Below, piece after piece: positions 5,879 to 10,813 of a DNA stretch of 10,813 bases (the stretch's first letter is position 1; every line of letters begins with the position of its first letter). The translations under genes and the position numbers were made by a program. The DNA is from Deltaproteobacteria bacterium UBA2957 (GTDB taxonomy: Bacteria > Myxococcota_A > UBA796). Location of the stretch: the NCBI GenBank assembly GCA_002348535.1, contig DEBL01000366.1, positions 1 through 10,813 on the forward strand, read 5' to 3'. Below the pieces are notes generated by a model. It searched no databases and was not told where the DNA came from. It saw only the letters and a list, made by a program, of their open reading frames with translations.

Positions 5879-7197
5879 GCGGTCGCCTCCTGTGCGAGGG
5901 CGGTGAACGTACGGCCGCGCTCTTCAAAGTTGGAGAATTCATCAAAACTGGCGCAGGCTGGTGAAAGCAGAACATGGTCCGTCGCTTGCGCGTGCTTCGC
6001 TGCAGCATGCACCGCGTCAGCAAGCGTCGCTGCGCATTCAAGGTTCGCGTGGGATAGCGCCTCGGCGATTTCGGTTCCAGCGTGGCCAAAGCAAATGACC
6101 CAGCGCACGGTCTTGTCGAGTACGGATTGCAGTCGATTGTATTCCGCCCCTGCTTTCCCGGCGCCGCCGAGCAGAACGATCTTCGCACCTTCGAGACCGC
6201 TTATGCCCGCGATCGCCGCGTCAATGTTTGTGGCCTTTGAGTCGTTTACCCAAGTCACGCCGTGGGCCATATGGACGGGCTCCAATCGATGGGGCAGCGC
6301 CGTCAAGCAGCCGATGTGAATGTCGTCACGACGGACACCAGCAGCGACGGAAATCAAGACAGCAGCAGAGGCATTGTCCCGGTTGTGTGCACCGAGAAGC
6401 TTCAGCGGCGCCAAGTCAACCGGACCGTCATCGTGGGTTCCAGACAGCATCAACTGATCACCGGATCGGAGGATGCCGGGGTGCTGGTCAAGCCACATCC
6501 GCTGGGCCGACGTAGCGCCGTGGTTGAGAAGCCCGTTGGGATTGAGTCGCGGGCTGGCGGGTATGGCTGCAAATCCATCGTCTCCCATGTTTTCGAAGAG
6601 TCGCGTTTTGTGCGCCGCGTAGTTGCTTATGCTCTTGTGTCGCCCGAGATGGTCGTTCGCGAGGTTGAGACACACCGCGACATTGGGCGAGAGTGCACCG
6701 GGAAATTCAAGTTGATAGCTGCTGACCTCGACCACGGCGAAGTCGGGTTGGGTGTCTGCGCTCAGCAATTCGGTCAGTGGGGTGCCGAAGTTTCCGCCGA
6801 CGAAGGATTGGCGACCCGCGGCTGTGAGCAGTTGGTGTGCAAACCACGCCACGGAAGATTTGCCGTTTGTGCCGGTGATGGCCAGAATGGGCACCCCGCT
6901 GCGTTGAAGACGTTCCGCCGCGAATCCGAGTTCGGATACGATGGGGATTCCTTGAACCTTGGCCTTGACCAGTTCCGGTGCGCTTGCCGGAACACCGGGA
7001 CTCACGATGATGAGGTCGGAGGAGAGAAAGTCGGAGGTTAGAAAGCCCCCGTACCGATGGGTTGCACCATCCACGGTAGGGGCGTCACGGCGTCCATCCG
7101 TCACCGTCACGCGCGCCCCTTGTCGCAGGGCGTACTCTGCGGCGGAGACGCCACTGCGACCCATTCCAGCCACCAAGATGCGTCGCCCGTCCAGCAT
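5875..7197 (-). CDS. murD: UDP-N-acetylmuramoyl-L-alanine--D-glutamate ligase
   Basis: MurD adds D-glutamate to UDP-MurNAc-L-Ala with ATP in the cytoplasm. The 440-residue product has the Rossmann-like start RILVAGMGRSGVSAAEYA at 6-23, SPGVPASAPE at 66-75, the P-loop ITGTNGKSS at 107-115, VEVSSYQLE at 156-164, NDHLGRHKSISNYAAHK at 181-197 with K197 as the probable carbamylated lysine, LLGAHNRDN at 267-275, LPHRLE at 301-306, NDSKATN at 318-324 and LSPACASFDEFSNFEERG at 411-428. The P-loop ends in SS rather than the more usual TT or ST, a mild variation. An upstream ATG at 7284 would lie wholly inside mraY; ATG 7197 is chosen because it starts just before the conserved fold, overlaps the mraY stop as TGATG, and has GAAGG 7 nt upstream. 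It ends in a 4-nt overlap with ftsW. Confidence 0.97.
   Translation of the reverse strand: MLDGRRILVAGMGRSGVSAAEYALRQGARVTVTDGRRDAPTVDGATHRYGGFLTSDFLSSDLIIVSPGVPASAPELVKAKVQGIPIVSELGFAAERLQRSGVPILAITGTNGKSSVAWFAHQLLTAAGRQSFVGGNFGTPLTELLSADTQPDFAVVEVSSYQLEFPGALSPNVAVCLNLANDHLGRHKSISNYAAHKTRLFENMGDDGFAAIPASPRLNPNGLLNHGATSAQRMWLDQHPGILRSGDQLMLSGTHDDGPVDLAPLKLLGAHNRDNASAAVLISVAAGVRRDDIHIGCLTALPHRLEPVHMAHGVTWVNDSKATNIDAAIAGISGLEGAKIVLLGGAGKAGAEYNRLQSVLDKTVRWVICFGHAGTEIAEALSHANLECAATLADAVHAAAKHAQATDHVLLSPACASFDEFSNFEERGRTFTALAQEATA
5886..5891 (-). promoter_or_regulatory. Consensus Shine-Dalgarno site of ftsW
   Basis: AGGAGG on the minus strand, 7 nt before the ftsW ATG and inside the 3' end of murD. 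It is the strongest ribosome-binding site in the window and fixes the ftsW start; it suggests that ftsW gets extra initiation beyond coupling. Confidence 0.85.
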
Positions 7198-8300
7198 CAA
7201 CGAACCTTCAATGTGGTCAAGGCGACGAGCGCCATCAGGATGGAAATGATCCAGAATCGAACGATGATCTTGGGTTCCGACCACCCCTTCTTTTCGTAAT
7301 GATGATGAATGGGGGCCATCAAGAAGATTCGTTTACCCGTCAGCTTATAGGAACCGACTTGAAGGATTACGCTCACCGCTTCGAGTACAAAAATACCGCC
7401 GACCAACACCAAGAGAATCTCGTTTTTGGTGAGAATGGCCAAAATTCCGAGCGCACCCCCGAGACTAAGCGACCCCACATCACCCATAAAGATTTGTGCC
7501 GGGTAGGTGTTGTACCAAAGGAATCCAAGACCCGCGCCGACGATGGCCACAGAGAACACAGCCAGTTCTCCCGCTCCGGAAACGTAGGGGACCGATAGAT
7601 ATCCAGAGAACTTTGTATTTCCCGCGATGTAGGCGAGGATGGCGAAGGTCAACCCCGACGTCATGACCGGCCCGATCGCAAGGCCGTCGAGTCCGTCGGT
7701 CAGGTTCACGGCGTTCGACGTGCCGGTCAGAACCACCATACCAAACAGCACGTAGGCCCACGCGAGCCCTTCGACGCCGAACTGTGAGAAGTCGACAACG
7801 GTGTTCTTGAGGAAAGGCAGAGAAAGCTCAGGCGAGATGACGCCCGTCACAAAACCGTATGCGAGCACCCCTCCACCGATGCCAAACTGGCCAACTAGCT
7901 TCCATCGTCCGGCAAGTCCGTCCGAGGATCGCTGCATGACTTTCTTCCAGTCGTCGATGAATCCAAGAGCGCCGTACCCGAGAAGGATTGCCAGCGCCAT
8001 CCAAACGACGGGTTGGTCGAGCCTCGCCCACAACAAGGTGGAGATCGCGATGCTGAGAATCATGGGGACGCCCCCCATTGTGGGCGTCCCGACCTTGTTC
8101 TCAATGTGTTCTTGTGGGCCATCATCGCGAATGATCTGCTCGACCCGCTTGGCCTTCATGTAGTTGATAAACCACGGGTAGAGCGCGTAGCAGATGGCCA
8201 AAGACGTGACCATTCCCCAAGCCGTACGGAAGGTGATGTAGCGAAACAGATTGAAGAACTGGTGCTGGTCCGCGAGCGGGGTGAGCAGGTGATACAGCAT
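7197..8300 (-). CDS. mraY: MraY, phospho-N-acetylmuramoyl-pentapeptide transferase (lipid I synthase)
   Basis: MraY transfers phospho-MurNAc-pentapeptide from UDP to undecaprenyl phosphate at the cytoplasmic face of the inner membrane, giving lipid I. The 367-residue product is polytopic with about ten hydrophobic segments. It shows DDGPQEHIENKVGTPTMGG at 59-77, the aspartate pair FIDDWKK at 114-120 (D116, D117), NAVNLTDGLDGLA at 197-209, FMGDVGSLSLGG at 271-282 with the essential Asp at 274, and the APIHHHYE loop at 329-336. All catalytic positions known from the family are kept and the length is normal. ATG 8300 follows the murF TAA directly (TAAATG), and its own stop overlaps the murD ATG by one base. 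The product lipid I needs MurG to become lipid II, yet murG is absent from the visible cluster. Confidence 0.98.
   Translation of the reverse strand: MLYHLLTPLADQHQFFNLFRYITFRTAWGMVTSLAICYALYPWFINYMKAKRVEQIIRDDGPQEHIENKVGTPTMGGVPMILSIAISTLLWARLDQPVVWMALAILLGYGALGFIDDWKKVMQRSSDGLAGRWKLVGQFGIGGGVLAYGFVTGVISPELSLPFLKNTVVDFSQFGVEGLAWAYVLFGMVVLTGTSNAVNLTDGLDGLAIGPVMTSGLTFAILAYIAGNTKFSGYLSVPYVSGAGELAVFSVAIVGAGLGFLWYNTYPAQIFMGDVGSLSLGGALGILAILTKNEILLVLVGGIFVLEAVSVILQVGSYKLTGKRIFLMAPIHHHYEKKGWSEPKIIVRFWIISILMALVALTTLKVR
7205..7209 (-). promoter_or_regulatory. Shine-Dalgarno site of murD
   Basis: GAAGG on the minus strand, 7 nt before ATG 7197 and within the end of mraY. It decides the murD start in favour of 7197 over the upstream in-frame ATG at 7284. 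Confidence 0.6.
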
Positions 8301-9656
8301 TTAGGGCGTCTCCGTTGGTTCAAGGGCTTGCAAAACGCGTTCCATTTTCATGCCGCGGCTTCCCTTGATGAATAAAATGTCTCCGGGTGCGACCTGTTCT
8401 CGAATGAGGTTCGCAAGGCTCTCTGCGTCGGGGCCACACAAGCCAGAATCGGCCATGGCTTTCGTGAAGCGCGGACCTGCGAAGCCGACGATTTCGATGC
8501 CCAGTCCCAGTGCAAGGCGTCCAATCTCTGCGTGTTGTTCGACCTCGGTAGGGCCCAACTCCAGCATGTCGCCCAAGAGTGCAATGCGCTTGCGTCCGTC
8601 GTTTGAGGGGATGGACGCAAGGGTTCGGAGATTGGCGGCGACACTCATCGGGTTTGCGTTGTAGGCATCATTGATCACCCGGGTGCCGAGGGGGCCCGGT
8701 TCAATGCGGAGCCGCATGCCTACCGGGGCATATCGAGCCAGACGATCGACGATGCCTCCGGGATTCAATCCCAAGGCGTATCCAACTGCAATGGCGGCGA
8801 CGGCATTGTGTGCCATGTGAATGCCTGGGGTGGGCAGTTCGCCTGTCCAAGTGGTGGTGCCATCGGAGACGGAGTAGCGGGTATGCAGACGTTTGGGATC
8901 GATGTGGGCTGTTTGCAACTGGATGTCGCACTGCTGCGATGATCCGTAGCGCACGAGGGTGCATCCGGCGGGGAAGGTCATGTCCCGAATAAACGGGTCG
9001 TCCATGTTCACACACAGCGTATCCGTGGGTCGCGCTCCGTCGAACAGTTCGGCCTTTGCGTTGGCGATGGCTTCGATGCTGCCAAGGCCCTCGAGGTGTG
9101 CGATTCCGACATTGGTGATGACCCGTACCGTGGGCGCTCCAATGTCCTGAAGAAGCGCGATCTCCCCTGGGTGATTCATGCCCATTTCCAGAACCAAGAC
9201 GTCGCACTCCGTGGGACTGGCGAGGAGGGTGAGCGGAAGACCGATGTGGTTGTTGAAGTTTCCAGCAGTCTGATGAACGTCGCCGAGTTCCTCGAGCGCG
9301 AGACCAATCATCGCACGTGTGGTGGTCTTTCCCGCGCTTCCCGTGATGCCCACGACGGGGCCATCAAAACGAGATCGAACAAACCGTCCAAGTTGCTGGA
9401 GGGCTTCGAGGCCATCGTTCACAGCAATATGGCCGTGACTCCAGTCGTCCGGCACACGCTCGGCAATCACCCCGCTGGCGCCCGCTTCGATGGCTTGAAT
9501 CAAGAAATCATGGGCGTCGAAGCGTTCGCCGCGAAGAGCCAGAAACCAATCCCCGGGCTGAATGGCTCGCGTATCTGTGCACACTGAACCGCGGGCACCT
9601 CCCTTGATGAGCGCTCCGCCGCTTCCGCGAGCCAGTTCTTCGGAGGTGAGCTTCAC
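8301..9656 (-). CDS. murF: UDP-N-acetylmuramoyl-tripeptide--D-alanyl-D-alanine ligase
   Basis: MurF attaches D-Ala-D-Ala (made by Ddl) to the UDP-MurNAc tripeptide, completing the cytoplasmic pentapeptide precursor. The 451-residue product has the N-terminal segment VCTDTRAIQPGDWFLALRGE at 25-44, the P-loop GITGSAGKTTT at 103-113, GNFNNHIGLPLTLL at 132-145, LEMGMNHPGEI at 156-166, TNVGIAHLEGLGS at 181-193, VGMRLRIE at 312-319, INDAYNANPMS at 328-338, LLGDMLELG at 360-368 and KGSRGMKMERV at 431-441. Everything fits MurF rather than MurE or MurD. The start is GTG at 9656, forming a GTGA overlap with the murE stop and preceded by TGGAG at 5 nt; there is no ATG nearby that keeps the domain intact. 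Confidence 0.98.
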   Translation of the reverse strand: MKLTSEELARGSGGALIKGGARGSVCTDTRAIQPGDWFLALRGERFDAHDFLIQAIEAGASGVIAERVPDDWSHGHIAVNDGLEALQQLGRFVRSRFDGPVVGITGSAGKTTTRAMIGLALEELGDVHQTAGNFNNHIGLPLTLLASPTECDVLVLEMGMNHPGEIALLQDIGAPTVRVITNVGIAHLEGLGSIEAIANAKAELFDGARPTDTLCVNMDDPFIRDMTFPAGCTLVRYGSSQQCDIQLQTAHIDPKRLHTRYSVSDGTTTWTGELPTPGIHMAHNAVAAIAVGYALGLNPGGIVDRLARYAPVGMRLRIEPGPLGTRVINDAYNANPMSVAANLRTLASIPSNDGRKRIALLGDMLELGPTEVEQHAEIGRLALGLGIEIVGFAGPRFTKAMADSGLCGPDAESLANLIREQVAPGDILFIKGSRGMKMERVLQALEPTETP

Positions 9657-10813
9657 GCGGACTCCAAAATTTGGGCTGCCACTGCGCGATCGTCAAATTC
9701 GGTGACGGTGTTTCCCATCACTTGGGTGGTCTCATGACCCTTTCCAGCGATCAAAATAATGTCGCCGTTTTTGGCCGTCTGAATGGCGGCTTCGATTGCA
9801 CTTCTGCGGTCAACATCCACAGTGAAGGGCCCCTTTATGCCCGCCACAATCGAATCGATGATGCTCATCGGGTCTTCATGCCTAGGGTTATCGGAAGTCA
9901 CAAAGACCCAGTCTGAACCCTCGTCTGCGGCTGCGCCCATATCGGGTCGCTTGCCAGGGTCGCGGTCGCCACCGCAGCCAAAGACACACAGGATCCGGCC
10001 CCTCGTCAAGGGACGCAGAAAGCGGAGCACAGACCGCAGGGCTTCTGGGGTGTGTGCGTAATCCACCAGCACGTGCAGTCCCCGTGTGTTTGGGACCAAC
10101 TCCAATCGGCCGGGAATCGACTCAAGTTGATTGAGCCCGGATACGATGACCTCAGAATCGATGCCCAGTGCATGAGCTGCCGCGAATGCAGCAAGTGCAT
10201 TGGAAACATTGTGCGTCCCCATCAGGTGGAGGTTCACCTCATGGGTGCCTGAGGGCGTGACGACGGAAAAGTGAGTGCCCGTCACAGATGAATTCAGGTC
10301 GACCGCGCGGATCATTGCGGACGGTCCCAATCCATACGTGATGCATGTACGGTTTCCCGGATTGATTGTCTCGCAGGCGGGTTCATCGGCGTTGAGCACG
10401 GCAACACCGTCCGGGTCCAAGAGATCCTCGAACAGTTTGGCCTTTGCGGCCAAGTAGGTCTCCATCGATGAGTGGAAGTCTAAATGGTCTCGGCTGAAGC
10501 TTGTGAATACTGCGACGCGAAACGGGATGGCATCGGCTCTGTGCATCACGATCCCGATGGAGCTCACCTCCATCAGTCCAGCTGCGCACCCGGCATCCTT
10601 CATACGCCGAAGGAGGGCCTGCATGATGGGCGCTTCGGGGGTCGTGTGGGTTGCTTCAATGGATTCTCCTGCTATTCGATGCCCCGTTGTGCCAATCACT
10701 CCGCTGGTGTCGCCCGCAGCCTTGATGATCGACTCGAGCATCCATGTGACGGTGGTTTTTCCATTGGTTCCCGTGATGCCAACGACTGGCATGGTATGGC
10801 TCGGGTGCCCCTC
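9653..10813 (-). CDS. murE: UDP-MurNAc-L-Ala-D-Glu--meso-diaminopimelate ligase (partial; 5' end outside window)
   Basis: MurE adds the third stem-peptide residue in the cytoplasm. The last 386 codons are visible; the frame is open to the window edge, and the residues before the first internal Met (EGHPSHT) fit the end of the N-terminal domain, so the true start lies outside. In visible numbering: P-loop GITGTNGKTT at 12-21, THTTPEAP at 55-62, MEVSS at 81-85, FSRDHLDFH at 106-114, the probable carbamylated Lys at 124, MGTHNVSNALAA at 198-209, DYAHTPEAL at 251-259, GCGGDRDPGKRPDMG at 279-293, SDNPRHEDP at 307-315 and IAGKGHE at 355-361. DNPR is the known signature for meso-diaminopimelate instead of lysine. 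After MEVSS the usual HA/HG reads IG, and MHR stands where E. coli has QHR, a small departure in the substrate-binding loop. The stop overlaps murF by 4 nt. Confidence 0.97.
   Translation of the reverse strand, partial: EGHPSHTMPVVGITGTNGKTTVTWMLESIIKAAGDTSGVIGTTGHRIAGESIEATHTTPEAPIMQALLRRMKDAGCAAGLMEVSSIGIVMHRADAIPFRVAVFTSFSRDHLDFHSSMETYLAAKAKLFEDLLDPDGVAVLNADEPACETINPGNRTCITYGLGPSAMIRAVDLNSSVTGTHFSVVTPSGTHEVNLHLMGTHNVSNALAAFAAAHALGIDSEVIVSGLNQLESIPGRLELVPNTRGLHVLVDYAHTPEALRSVLRFLRPLTRGRILCVFGCGGDRDPGKRPDMGAAADEGSDWVFVTSDNPRHEDPMSIIDSIVAGIKGPFTVDVDRRSAIEAAIQTAKNGDIILIAGKGHETTQVMGNTVTEFDDRAVAAQILESA
9662..9666 (-). promoter_or_regulatory. Shine-Dalgarno site of murF
   Basis: TGGAG on the minus strand, 5 nt before the murF GTG and inside the end of murE. 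It supports the GTG start at 9656. Confidence 0.6.

Noticed and set aside
8065..8090. Perfect 9-bp GC-rich inverted repeat (GGGACGCCC / GGGCGTCCC) inside mraY
   Set aside because: It encodes the invariant GTPTMGG region, so the repeat is mostly explained by codon constraints, and no T-run follows on either strand.

Overview
This window is almost entirely a division and cell wall (dcw) gene cluster, with every gene on the minus strand, so it reads from right to left. In transcription order it holds murE (5' end outside the window), murF, mraY, murD, ftsW, murC, a divergent murB-like gene, ddl, ftsQ and ftsZ (3' end outside the window). The proteins belong to a Gram-negative bacterium with meso-diaminopimelate peptidoglycan, because MurE carries the DNPR specificity motif. 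The style of MurC, MraY and FtsZ resembles deltaproteobacteria in the broad sense (Myxococcota, Bdellovibrionota and relatives). That placement is an impression from motif style, not a measured result.

Layout. From murE to ddl (10813 down to 1475) the genes are packed with overlaps of 1 to 14 nt or gaps of 0 to 3 nt. They should be one translationally coupled transcript. It encodes the cytoplasmic Mur ligases (MurC, D, E, F), Ddl for D-Ala-D-Ala, the lipid I synthase MraY and the septal glycosyltransferase FtsW. A 151-nt spacer (1324-1474) then separates ddl from ftsQ. It contains a hairpin with a T-run that would terminate plus-strand transcription, and a sigma70-like promoter candidate pointing toward ftsQ. 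FtsQ and FtsZ are separated by 63 nt, with a hairpin plus T-rich tract straddling the ftsQ stop codon.

What is unusual. Two genes of the canonical order are missing at their expected places: murG (between ftsW and murC) and ftsA (between ftsQ and ftsZ). The protein in the murB slot keeps the overall MurB outline, but the FAD-binding and catalytic motifs are eroded throughout an intact reading frame, so it may not be a working reductase. If so, UDP-MurNAc synthesis would depend on another MurB elsewhere, and this copy may have been repurposed. No mobile elements, RNA genes, CRISPR arrays or accessory defence genes were seen.
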